Source: Cordilura impudica
Lineage: Eukaryota; Arthropoda; Insecta; Diptera; Scathophagidae
Length of the DNA stretch: 64,000 nt
NCBI GenBank assembly: GCA_963682025.1
Contig: OY821521.1
Location: forward strand, 115,047,797-115,111,796
Direction: 5' to 3'
In this document: one piece after another, positions 44,143 to 53,634 of the stretch
How the letters are laid out: every line of letters starts with the position of its first letter
How positions within the stretch are numbered: position 1 is the first letter of the stretch
The notes under the pieces: model-generated
Database searches by the model: none
What the model saw: only the letters and a program-made list of their open reading frames with translations
Told to the model about the DNA's origin: nothing
Position numbers and translations under genes: made by a program

Positions 44143-45392
44143 TTTATTGCCGGAGATTCCTGTAGAGTGAATTCCGGTTCTTGGTAGTTTCCCTGGTTCT
44201 GTATCTGGTTTACGTTGTAATTTCTTCTGTTGTTGCCCCTTTGGTTATTGCCGCTATTTCTATTATTTGTTCCTCTACCACTTCTAAAATTATTTCTGTT
44301 GTTAAAATTTCCATTGTTGGTGTTCATATTGAAATTTGTGCTATTTCTGTAACTATTGTTGCGGTTGTTATTGTGATTGTATCTACCTCTGTTGTTATTG
44401 TATCTAGCATTTCTATTGTAATTGTTGTAATTATTGGTTCTGTTATTAGCATTTGCCTGATGCCAATTCCTATTGTTAGTATAATTACTGTTCTTATTTT
44501 GTCTTTTATTGTAATTATTTGAGTTCTGGTAGAGTACCTGTCTTTCCTTGACACGAGCTGCTGAATCTTCTACCAGTTTAAGAGCCTCTGTGAAAGTGCT
44601 CTCCCTACTTGCATCAATAGTTGACACTGCTTGTTGATCTCTCAAACCATTTTTGAAAACATTGAGGGCTAGAACATTATTCATTCGAAATATTGCAGAC
44701 CTGTCTGCTTCACCGACCTCGCCTATTTGTATTTCATTTAATTCACTAATAAGGGTTTCTATCTTTTCGGCAAAACCTCGCACGTTGTCGCCCTTTTGTA
44801 CAGTCTGCGTCAACTTTTGTAGTATGATGTTTGATGATTTCGTAGGTTTGTAGGCCTTCTTTAGAGCCAACACCAACTCATTAACGTTTGTCGGAACTGT
44901 GTCTTGCCTCACTCTGTTCTGTACTCTAGGTTCAAGACGCGATTTGAATACAAAATTGAAAAAAAAATTACGTTTTTCCTGTGAAACAGTTTCAGATACT
45001 ATTTCAAGATTTGTTACAAAACTATGCAACTCTTCCTTTTTACCCGAAAATATTGGTATTAATTTTGAAATGGCGGATAATTCGGACATATCCATACTAT
45101 TCGTGGCCATTTTTAACTTTTTACTTGTGTCAGAATCCTTCTTGTCAGTAGTTCTAAAAGTGTGCTGTTCCAAAATCTCCAGAGCTTCCTCTTCAAGCTT
45201 CCTAAAATCGTTAGTTATTTCTGTTCTGACCTCTATCGTTAATATAGGATCTATTAAATAATCTTCCAGTTGTTTTTGCAACTCTAATAATTCTCTTTTC
45301 TTTGCATCTATAGTCTCTACGGAATATGGTCTATTTAGTGATTTTTTAGCATTCAATATTATAGTTTCTAATTTTTTTATTATTGAATCCAT
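44139..45392 (-). CDS. LTR-1 gag, 417 aa, intact
   Basis: Uninterrupted from the ATG at 45392. N-terminal ~110 residues are helical and charged (LLELQKQLEDYLID, FRKLEEEALEILEQHT). The middle is a gypsy-type capsid domain (LSAISKLIPIFSGKKEELHS, RLEPRVQNRVRQD, LVLALKKAYKP, FAEKIETLISELNEI). The C-terminal ~110 residues are extremely asparagine/arginine-rich (NNYNKRQNKNSNYTNNRN) and lack a CCHC zinc knuckle; the basic low-complexity tail probably serves as the nucleic-acid-binding part. It is followed directly by the overlapping protease frame. Confidence 0.85.
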   Translation of the reverse strand: MDSIIKKLETIILNAKKSLNRPYSVETIDAKKRELLELQKQLEDYLIDPILTIEVRTEITNDFRKLEEEALEILEQHTFRTTDKKDSDTSKKLKMATNSMDMSELSAISKLIPIFSGKKEELHSFVTNLEIVSETVSQEKRNFFFNFVFKSRLEPRVQNRVRQDTVPTNVNELVLALKKAYKPTKSSNIILQKLTQTVQKGDNVRGFAEKIETLISELNEIQIGEVGEADRSAIFRMNNVLALNVFKNGLRDQQAVSTIDASRESTFTEALKLVEDSAARVKERQVLYQNSNNYNKRQNKNSNYTNNRNWHQANANNRTNNYNNYNRNARYNNNRGRYNHNNNRNNSYRNSTNFNMNTNNGNFNNRNNFRSGRGTNNRNSGNNQRGNNRRNYNVNQIQNQGNYQEPEFTLQESPAIN

Positions 45393-45479
45393 ATGAACAA
45401 ATTTTTTTTTTTTACAAAATTTTGTTTTCTAAATATTTTCTTTATTTATTTCATAAATCATCTTAAAAATTACAAGTTA

Positions 45480-45525
45480 TTAAATCTTTCTGTTTTTTTT
45501 TTTTTTTTTTTTTTTTTTATAAATC
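45480..45525. repeat. poly-T tract
   Basis: About 25 consecutive T bases at 45495-45519 (poly-A on the element's coding strand), between the small ORFs and gag of LTR-1. Confidence 0.8.
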
Positions 45526-45815
45526 ATTCATAAATCATTCTCTTAATAATTATAATGTTGCTTAATTAATTATTTATCATAGTTAAACAAAAGTTATTGT
45601 TCTTATTGTCTAGTTAAATATTCTTTTACATATATTTGTGCTTCATATTTTCTTTTTCTATTTTTCTGATTTTCTTATCATTCTATATGTCTCCTCTATT
45701 ACTGTAGATGGTCTAACTATGTCTTCTCTCGTGGGAGCTCTCTCCATACCTATAAATTCCCATAGTTTTGTTAACCGTACTAACTTTCTTTCTATCTTTT
45801 CTTCAGTTTCAGATT

Positions 45816-46235
45816 TTACTCTTTCCTTCTTATCCATGCTACCAATTTTTTTGTTTGTCTTTTCTTTGCCTTTTTCTCTTTTAAGTTTAACTTTAATTGA
45901 ATTTTTACTTCTTTTATCTTTTCTTCCAATTTTTCTTTCCTGTCGCTGTCAGTTTCAAAGCTTTGTTCACTCTTCAATACGTTCAATCGTCTCTTTAAAA
46001 GGCTTCTGAAATCACCCCGATTTCTCTTTATTACTGTTAAGTCTACCTTTGGTATTTTTGGTAATCTAAAAATCTTTTCCGAATTTAAAACTTTTACTGG
46101 CCTTGGTCCTATGTTTAATATTTCTGGCTTTTTTATTTCTATACTATCCCTATTTTCAAATTCTTTTAATTGTTGTAACCACCTTTTTTCAGCTTCATCT
46201 ACCTCTGCCCATAATTCTCTGTCAATGTTCTCCAT
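45816..46235 (-). CDS. LTR-1 upstream ORF b, basic coiled-coil protein
   Basis: 139 residues from ATG 46235: acidic/helical start (ENIDRELWAEVDEAEKRWLQ), central IPKVDLTVIKRNRGDFRSLL and a lysine-rich helical end (KLEEKIKEVKIQLKLNLKEK). Similar extra ORFs occur 5' of gag in mdg1/412-group elements; the role is unknown to me. It starts 4 bp after the stop of ORF a, so both may be translated from one transcript. Confidence 0.65.
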   Translation of the reverse strand: MENIDRELWAEVDEAEKRWLQQLKEFENRDSIEIKKPEILNIGPRPVKVLNSEKIFRLPKIPKVDLTVIKRNRGDFRSLLKRRLNVLKSEQSFETDSDRKEKLEEKIKEVKIQLKLNLKEKKAKKRQTKKLVAWIRRKE

Positions 46236-46238
46236 TTA

Positions 46239-46436
46239 TTAATGTTGTCCTAAATTTGCCCTGATTTGATTTCTCCTTAATTGTTCCTTCACGTATTTCT
46301 TTAAGTATTTTATTATAACCGTTAGCGTAGTACCTACACAAATCAGAATTACTACTTCCAAACTGATACTAACTGCAGTTGGAGACTTAACTGAGGCTGA
46401 TACTACCTCGCTTATTTTGTTGTGGCTATTACCCAT
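46239..46436 (-). CDS. LTR-1 upstream ORF a, myristoylation motif and membrane helix
   Basis: 65 residues beginning MGNSHNKISEVV, which fits the N-myristoylation consensus (Met-Gly-x-x-x-Ser-like), then a hydrophobic helix (SISLEVVILICVGTTLTVII) and a basic tail (KYLKKYVKEQLRRNQIR). This predicts a small membrane-anchored protein. It ends just before ORF b. Functional role is unknown. Confidence 0.6.
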   Translation of the reverse strand: MGNSHNKISEVVSASVKSPTAVSISLEVVILICVGTTLTVIIKYLKKYVKEQLRRNQIRANLGQH

Positions 46437-47069
46437 TAAAAAATTTCTATTCCCCTTTAAAATCAGATTTAAAAAAAAATTTCTATTGATTATAAAATTT
46501 AATTTAATGTAAAAAAAAATTTCTATTGATTATAAAATTTATTTTACACTTTTTAAGTTAAACCTTAATTTAATTTTAATTTAATTCACAATTTTTTCTT
46601 TGATTTAATTTAAATTTTTCTTTTTCTTTGTTTCACAAAAAGTTATACATCCTTGGGATTCAACAAATTTTCCCTTTTTTTCACAAATTGAGTTTCATTT
46701 TATCATTGCACTATTAAAAGCTTTTTCATTACCAACTGTGCCCAAGCACTGTTTTGGATTTAAATTTACAATATATATATACAATACCAATTGTTCCTTA
46801 AAATTAGTGTGATCTTATCGGCTTTTCGGTGTATTGCATTATGCTGTACTTCCAATGCAGTTGTTGTCAGGATCTGCAGAATGATGATGATGTCAGGAAT
46901 ATTTATATTGATGTATTGTTCATTTATTCCTTTGCAAGCAATTTTATAATTTAGCAAATTTAATGCTTTTTATTACATTTGCCTTGCAAGGATCCCCGCC
47001 GTCAGGTCCTTCTTTTCGGCAGTTTGAGGATTAGGCTTGTATACCTTGTATCTTCTATGCTCGAAAAGT

Positions 47070-47083
47070 TGGCAGGATCGCCA
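47070..47083 (-). promoter_or_regulatory. LTR-1 primer-binding site, tRNA-Arg type
   Basis: Minus strand TGGCGATCCTGCCA, five bases (ttata) after the end of the 5' LTR. It is complementary to the 3' end of an arginine tRNA plus CCA, the primer type used by mdg1/412 elements. The 46440-47069 leader holds no other recognised feature. Confidence 0.75.
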
Positions 47084-47088
47084 TATAA

Positions 47089-47613
47089 TGTTTACCGTTT
47101 AGTTTGTTGAATTACTATGGTTAATGAAACTCGGAGCTGTAGCTAGTTTAATTTGCCAAATAATAATGAATCTTTATTTAAATTTAATTGCTGCTTATAT
47201 ATTAATTCTTACAGCTAATATTTGAGTGATTTTTTATAATCAATCACTAATACATCTAAAAATAATTTATTCATAATTTGTGTCCAGCAAGCAATTGTTG
47301 GGTGATACTGAAAGTACAACGACTGTTGTAATAGTATCCCTCACATATCTTTGCTTCAATTTACAACTCACATTTGCCACCCGTAAATTCCAGATGGTCA
47401 AATGTAAACAAAAAGATCGAATTAAATCAATGAAAACAAAACTGAAACATATCGACGCTTATTGCTTGACACAAATATGTATGGTGTGTGTGTGTATAGA
47501 TTTACATATAGTGTTCATATCTTCTACACTATGTCCATACACACATCGTATTGTTTGTGAGTACATGAATTATAATTACTATTTTTGTACACTATGTTCA
47601 TGCACTCAATACA
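47089..47613 (-). repeat. LTR-1, 5' LTR
   Basis: Partner of 32277-32801, also 525 bp; starts TGTATTGAGTGCATGAAC in element orientation and ends CGGTAAACA. Confidence 0.9.
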
Positions 47614-47699
47614 ATATTCATGCTAAATCACACTATAAATCACACATAATTCCATACAAAAAAAAGCAGACATTTTGCTCATTTTACTGTGATTTGTTT

Positions 47700-47946
47700 G
47701 AAATTTTTTTCTACTTAGGGCGGCCGTGAGGTTTTGAACCGTGAACCTTCACATACACTCGTACTTGCACTTTTTGGCTTTACAAAGTAAAGCTGTATGG
47801 TACGAAAACTGAAAACTAACCACACTGCTCGTAGGCCTGACTTTAGGTGAGTGTGTTAAAGCGCTGACCAAAAAGTGCAAGTACGAGTGTATGTGAAGGT
47901 TCACGGTTCAAAACCTCACGGCCGCCCTAAGTAGAAAAAATTTTCA
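47700..47946. mobile_element. foldback MITE, ~77-bp arms
   Basis: The arm aaattttttttctacttagggcggcc... to ...acttgcactttttgg (47700-47778) is repeated in inverted orientation at about 47868-47944 with almost no mismatches, around an ~89-bp loop. A transcript would fold into a long near-perfect hairpin. No gene inside. Superfamily not assigned; flanks do not show a clear target duplication. Confidence 0.8.
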
Positions 47947-48104
47947 TATAGAAACAATCTATTCAATTAAAACATAACAATTATCACAATGTTCAATAAA
48001 TCGCTGATGAAGGCTGAAATGCCAGAAACCGGTCCGATTAAGAACACAGAGCAGTTATGAATTTTTGAAATATATGCTTTCTTCTTCTTTACCACGCACC
48101 ATTT

Positions 48105-51100
48105 AAATAATTTAATGTTATCTTTATTTTCTGAAAAACTTCAAATTTTCATCCAAAAAAAATTGTGAAAATTTATATATAAAAAGTAACATTCTCATCA
48201 AATTACGTTTACTTATGTAACAATTTTTATGTTAGCAATTCTTAAATATCATTTGGGGTTTTCTTAAATTCATTGAATTTAAATTAATATTTTCTGTAGT
48301 GCGATTCTGTAAATTTCAAATCCAACGATCTAACAATCGCAAAATATATCGACAGCTATTGTTGTTTGCACTAAGGATTAAGTGATTCACTAAGTACATA
48401 CATCTTAACGACAGTCGACAAATCTGTTTTTCTATTTATTTAAATTGTAAACTAGTGGCACCTCTGTCAAAATAAGCGAAAAATACAAAGAATAAAAAAA
48501 AACAAATTACTTCGTGTTTGACAGGATGATTTTATGTTTATGTTTAATATCTTTATTTTTTTTACTAATATTTCTGTTTATTTATTTGAAAATGAAATAA
48601 TGAATTGAATATGCTATATAATTTTTTTATTTATATAAAAAAGTTTGTTAATAAAAGCAAAATATTTTCACTATTTTATGATTTTTATTTATGTATGACG
48701 ACATTTCAACCTAAAAATTTAAGTTTTTATCGATTGAATAAACAACACAAAAATGGTTGTCGTTTAGATAACAACAACAGCTGACTTTAACAATAGCGAA
48801 TATCGTTTAAAAATTTTACTGATAATTTTGCAATTTTCTTTTTTTACGATTCGACTATCGTTAAAAGAAGTTACTGAATCGCGGTACTGAAAAGTTATTA
48901 ATATCTACTGAATGGCAATATTTTTTTTTTTAAATGTAAACATTTTTAAATGTAAACATATTTGGTGTTTTTTTTTTTGGAATTTCAATTTGTGTTTAAC
49001 GAATAAAATTTATATATTAAAGATGCAATTGATGTCTTCTAAATTTAAAATTATTTCCGACGTTTTGATATGATTTTCTGAAATTCAATTAATATTTTCT
49101 AATTTATAATTGGAAATTTTAATTTCAGTTTTAAAAAAATCGATATTTTCTTAAATTTGAATGGAAAATTTAAAAAGTGCAATTTTGTATTTATGTGAAT
49201 AATAATGCTTGTTAATTATATACAATTTCTTAAAATTAGATGTAATCGCAATCAGATATTTTGTAGGTAAAGCAGAATAATAGTTCTATATAACTATGTA
49301 GAACTGTTTTGAAAGCAAAAAGCTCATTGATGAACTCGGTAACTCTATTTTGTAAAGACAAAAAAAGTTAACATGCCAAACTTATGTTCATATTTGTAAA
49401 AGAATAATGAAAAAACGTATGAAATAAAAGACCAGCCACTCTTAACATTGTTCTGTATGATATCTAGTTGAAAATATTGACATTCATGTCAAAATAGAAA
49501 TAACTATTGCAAAGCTAATTAGAACAATTGTGGCGCCATCTACTGTGGCATAGTTACGCTGAGCAAAATGAAGTGACACTCTGTTAATGCAAAAGAAATG
49601 TATTTTCCCCACAACAAAATATTCCAGAATTTTATGTAAATAAAATAATATACCGATTTAGTTCTAACATGCAGTTACTATGAATATACATACATACATA
49701 CATATATATAATATATGTATATTATTTGTATTATGTAATATGTGTATGTATGTATATGTAAATATTACACACAAAAAATTCAACATCAAATGTTATTTTT
49801 GTGTTTTTCTCTTTAAATAAATTAATACATAAATTTTTTTTGCTAAATTTACATTTGGGCAATTCACAACAGGTGTTGTATATTGTATGTTGTATTGAAA
49901 TACACAATACAATAATTTGTTATGAACACTCAGTTGTATTTTCATATTGTAAAACGCTTTCTTTTGTAATTTTCGATCCAACGAGGAAAGATCGCTTCGT
50001 CGCTTCTGCTATTTTTTATAAGAGCAAACACTTGTCGGTGTTTGCTTTTTGGTCGTGAGATATACCCTGGAGTTTTAGTTACGTACCTCTTGTTTTTTAA
50101 TTTATAATGAAAAAAAAAATGTGAAATGTTTTGGTTGGTACTGAAAGAGAAAATACATACTAAAAATATAAACATTAATTTTTATATAAATAAACTTATC
50201 GGTGTATTTGCGCTATTTGCATTATTTGCCATATTTTATTTTATAATTATTTATGCTGATAAAATTCTATGTATTTGTTTTTTCTTTTTCATAAAAACTG
50301 GCATTCACTTGGGACTGATATGTTATGATACAATATACAACATTTACTAAACATAGCAAATGAAGTTGGATCGTGTATCAGATTTTTCAGTGAAAATTAC
50401 CAACAACAATTTTACACTATTGTAAAGTGATACACGATACAACAGATACAACGATACATTACCCATTGTGAATTGCCCAATTGTTTTTTTTTTTTATTAA
50501 CAACTAGGTATTTTAGCATTATTTGGTTTAGATGTTGGTGAATTTTTACTCCCTTTATATTAACTCGTAGTGTCTGCTTGTCGAAAAAAATTTGGATCGC
50601 TTTTAACCACTTTCCCGTGACCCAATCGATCTGAAATTTTGCAGGCAGGCTCGTGGCAATGACAGAAATGATGCCAAAACAATGGAAACTTTTAAATTTT
50701 TCTACCAGATTTGATAAAAAAAATGTACAAAGGGTATGTTTTTATTATATTATTACCACAACGACCACAAAAACAACAAGTCCAGCTATGACAACAATGC
50801 AACATTTAGAATAACAACAAGAACAATATAGAAATATCATGTTTTTCATTTTTTTTTTTACTTTTTCAGAGATTTCCCTGGACCTGCTCCACCGATTTTA
50901 ATAATAGAAATCTTCCCATGAATTTGGTGAATCATTCTCACTAAAAATGATCACCCTAGCTGTCCTATTGAGGGCGTGATCGTGACAAGAACAACATAGA
51001 AAATTATATTTTTTCAAGACTTTTTTTAGTTCTTCATTCAAATCTCGGGCCCTAATCGACCGATTTGGACGATTTTAAACACCAAACTTCTCAGGATGTT

Positions 51101-51318
51101 AGTGAATCATTTTTTATGCCAACAAGTACCTTAGCTGCCCGATTCATGCCGTCATCGTAATTTCCACAGACGGACAGACGGACATCGCTATATCAACTCC
51201 GGTTGTTATAAGGATCACAAATATATATATTTTATGGGGTCCAAAATTTTTTTTCTAATTATTACAAACGGAATGACAAACTTATATATACCCTCTGCAC
51301 ACTGGAGTGGAGGGTATA
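48105..51318 (-). mobile_element. dispersed repeat B, copy 3 (inverted, 3'-truncated)
   Basis: Reverse complement of 16376-19637 over 3.2 kb, including both the TIR-bounded MITE and the gtccgtctg run. It starts at 51318 (tataccctccactcc on the minus strand). It lacks the 'cagccgaatttaacactcttacttgt' end. With copy 1 it forms a large inverted repeat about 28 kb apart. Confidence 0.8.
49855..50480. mobile_element. MITE with TIR TTGGGCAATTCACAA (in repeat B copy 3)
   Basis: Inverted counterpart of 17240-17861, with the same tips. Short AT-rich frames inside have no recognisable product. Confidence 0.65.
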
Positions 51319-51560
51319 AATACAATGATATAAAGTCATATGTTATTAAAATTAAATTCATTTTCTGATTTTGTATTATATTTGTTTATTTACACGCGTG
51401 TGTTGTTTACAATCAAAACAAACTTGCTGCAGAAATGAGAAATGTCAAATGAAACCGCAGTAAATAACAGAAACATAATGTGAACACTATGATTTCGAAA
51501 CCATCTCAAGAGAGCGAATTTCTGGGGTTTCGCTGAAACGCAGTAAGTGTGAAAAGCCTA

Positions 51561-52000
51561 TTAGATGTTTAGGAATTTTCGTATATGTTTGACATAAATA
51601 AAAACAGTCTATATGCTTATGTCTCCCGATATAAAAATAATCTCTTATAGTATTTTGTTTACCGCATATTACATCATCGAATATTATCATAGAGTGAGGG
51701 TTCGCTTTAGCTGGACTTTGAACTTTTTCATTTTCTGCAAATGTAAACAGATTTATTCCTTTTATTGGTTCAATCAATTGCTTTAAATTACAATATTTAG
51801 GTTGATACAAGGATTTTGATTACATGTATATGTTTTTGAAACTGAGACCGTTTGGACTTTCAATTAGACTAATCATTAGGTTAGTCTTACCACAGTGGGA
51901 TGGGCCTGCAATTAATGCTCGTACTGAATTTGGTAATAGCGTACTATGAACAACTTTAGGTTTTTTTCCATGTGTAAACACATCATCTGCATTTCATATT
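51561..52000 (-). pseudogene. Maverick packaging ATPase, N-terminal piece
   Basis: Minus strand: KKPKVVHSTLLPNSVRALI, Walker A AGPSHCGKTNLM, FKNIYM, then an in-frame TAA near 51827, YQPKYCNLKQLIEPIKGI, Walker B SMIIFDDVICGKQ and DCFYLCQTYTKIPKHLI, where the MITE-based insertion begins. In Polintons this A32/FtsK-like ATPase packages DNA into capsids. The C-terminal part is at 32064-32209. It is divergently oriented to the phospholipase-like gene starting about 100 bp away. Confidence 0.88.
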
Positions 52001-52105
52001 ACAATTTGTTTGTGTTAGATTTTAACATAAATTCTATACTTTATAGGAAAACTTTATCATATTGATTTCTAACGTTGGTTTATTATACGAAAAAAAAATT
52101 AAGAA

Positions 52106-52895
52106 ATGGCGATAAACTATAACAATACAAAGTACCTGTTGAACTACATTTACCGGGTTATCAATTTTGCGTTCCAGGAACAAAATTACAAAAGCGATTA
52201 GCTAGAGGCGATAAAGGCATAAATCGATTAGATGGTGCTTGCAGAGAACACGATATTGCATACTCACAATCAAAAGACATCGACCAAAGACATCAGCCTG
52301 ACCAAATATTAGCTGAACAGGCTTGGAAACGAGTAAAATCTTAAGATAGTGATTTAACGGCACGTGCAAACGCTTGGTTTGTAAGAAACGCTATGAAAAC
52401 AAAAGTTAAATTTGGTTTAGGTATTAAAGGTAAAAAGACATCTAAATCAAAAAAATTTAAGAAAAAAAAGAAGAAAGGGAAAAGCCTATGATAAAATGCT
52501 ATTTTCAACTACTGTTAAAAATACATTGAAGTTTAAAAAAAAAAGAAAAACCTGATAATATAAAAGCAGCTGTTAAAATAGCACAAAGGGCTGTTCAATC
52601 AAATTTCAGAAGAAAAAAGGGCTAATGTTGTTATATCGAGAGTTATCCCAATGCCAAAAGTTGGTGGATTTCTACCATTAATCTTCATTTGAACAGCATT
52701 ATCTGCACCTGGTGCTTTAGCTACTGGCGGATCAGCTATTGTTAAAGAAATAAAAAATGGAGAGGAACAACTAGCAGACGCTACTCGTCATAACCGATAT
52801 ATGGAATTAATTGCTATGGGAAAAGGTTTATATCTTAAACCATATAGGAAAGGAAATGGACTTTATTACAAACCAGTGCAAAAAAACTTTTAAGT
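52106..52895 (+). pseudogene. Maverick phospholipase A2-like capsid-associated protein, broken
   Basis: After a frame change near 52130 the text is LHLPGYQFCVPGTKLQKRLA, RGDKGINRLDGACREHDIAY, a parvovirus-type PLA2 domain with the catalytic His-Asp pair. The calcium-loop glycine (YxxCGPGT in relatives) is valine here. Then follow an in-frame TAA near 52342, a lysine-rich segment (FKKKKKKGKS) and, after further frame changes, RVIPMPKVGGFLPLIF, SAPGALATGGSAIVKE and MELIAMGKGLYLKPY, the C-terminal membrane-like and conserved part. In Mavericks this protein is thought to be a minor virion component. Several stops and frameshifts exclude function. Confidence 0.75.
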
Positions 52896-52905
52896 AGTCT
52901 ACCCA

Positions 52906-53110
52906 AACGAGCACTAACATATATCGATTAGATTAAATATGGTAAACAGCTCAAACATTTTAGAGGTGTTTTTATGCGCGATTCTTTATCTAAGACACCA
53001 CTATCACAAGAATGTGGAATTGTTAATTTAGACAGTTCACGCAGTGCTGGAACCCATTGGGTAACCTTCTATAAAAATCGCAATTATAAGAATATTTTGA
53101 CAGTTTTAGT
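52906..53110 (+). pseudogene. Maverick adenain-like protease, truncated
   Basis: The frame reads LPKRALTYID, KYGKQLKHFRGVFMRDSL and ECGIVNLDSSRSAGTHWVTF, with the histidine of the catalytic dyad region (THWV) of adenovirus-type cysteine proteases found in Polintons. The remaining part, including the catalytic cysteine, is missing: text similarity ends at about 53090, immediately before an unrelated env fragment. One stop (TAG near 52935) also interrupts it. Confidence 0.7.
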
Positions 53111-53117
53111 TTAAGCA

Positions 53118-53631
53118 TCAAAAAAGACAGAAGATTATGACAAAGATGAAAACAAGATGCTTACGAAAAACCCTTCATGTATAACAAAAAGTATTTGGCT
53201 GCAGTTATACCAACGAAGCAGTTGGCTTTTTAGAATATTTTTACCAGCAACAGCTGACATTCTATGTCAAAAAACGCAAAATATAGTTAAATTACCTACC
53301 CAAGGAATTTTAACGTTACCTGCAGGTTGTACAGCTCATATTGGACATACCACATTATCACCACCACAAGATTCAGATCGGAGCAATATAATCAGTTCAG
53401 AACCTACTTGGTAAAAGAAGTCAAGGAATTTGAAATCTTAAAACCACTAGATAACGCACTAAACAATCACATCGCTGAAGTCGAAGGTTTGCTGAATCAG
53501 ATAAGAACCATGAGATCACAACACATAGATCTCAATACATTAAACTTGCATCATCTTAGCGGGCACTCATCTTTTACGTTAATTTTAATTGTTTTTATTA
53601 TTTTATGCATAATTTTAAAAAGAAAGTTGTA
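53118..53631 (+). pseudogene. second retroviral env fragment, C-terminal part
   Basis: Frame 53157-53414 contains WLFRIFLPATADILC and TQGILTLPAGCTAHIGHTTL, a membrane-proximal Env pattern of gypsy-like endogenous retroviruses. Frame 53327-53632 continues with a helical segment (LKPLDNALNNHIAEVEGLLN) and a C-terminal membrane helix (SFTLILIVFIILCIIL) with a short basic tail. One frameshift near 53390 separates them. It differs from the F-like env at 0.4-1.8 kb, so it belongs to another element. Confidence 0.6.
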
Positions 53632-53634
53632 GAT

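Larger units (their letters stand above)
32277..47613 (-). mobile_element. LTR-1: Ty3/gypsy retrotransposon, mdg1/412-like
   Basis: Two 525-bp LTRs (32277-32801 and 47089-47613) enclose small 5' ORFs, gag, protease and pol on the minus strand. The 5' LTR is on the right. A tRNA-Arg-type primer site lies next to it (47070-47083), and a purine tract (ggtgaggg) precedes the 3' LTR at 32802-32810. Pol is split by LTR-2. The flanks (ataa before 32277, atat after 47613) do not form a perfect target duplication. Extra small ORFs upstream of gag and the tRNA-Arg primer are traits of the mdg1/412 group. Confidence 0.85.
32210..51560. mobile_element. Harbinger-like MITE H, itself filled with nested elements
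   Basis: The outer tips are TAGGCTTTTCACACTTACTG (32210) and CAGTAAGTGTGAAAAGCCTA (to 51560), with inverted similarity for about 60 bp (gctctct / agagagc). TTA flanks both sides (32207-32209, 51561-51563). Subtracting LTR-1, the foldback element and repeat B leaves only some 400-500 bp, so the original insertion was a short non-autonomous element. It sits inside the ATPase gene and its precise removal restores the frame. Confidence 0.8.

Noticed and set aside
43378..45261. Several long plus-strand frames over LTR-1 gag and protease
   Set aside because: They are antisense to well-supported minus-strand gag/protease; valine/isoleucine richness comes from the asparagine codons of gag.
47070..47083. 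tRNA-like sequence TGGCAGGATCGCCA
   Set aside because: Matches only the 3' end of a tRNA and lies beside an LTR, so it is a primer-binding site, not a tRNA gene. The same holds for 41310-41327.
48010..48060. Penelope-like element tail (gctgatgaaggctgaaatgcc)
   Set aside because: The phrase resembles tails of some Penelope-like elements, but no reverse transcriptase or GIY-YIG sequence lies nearby.
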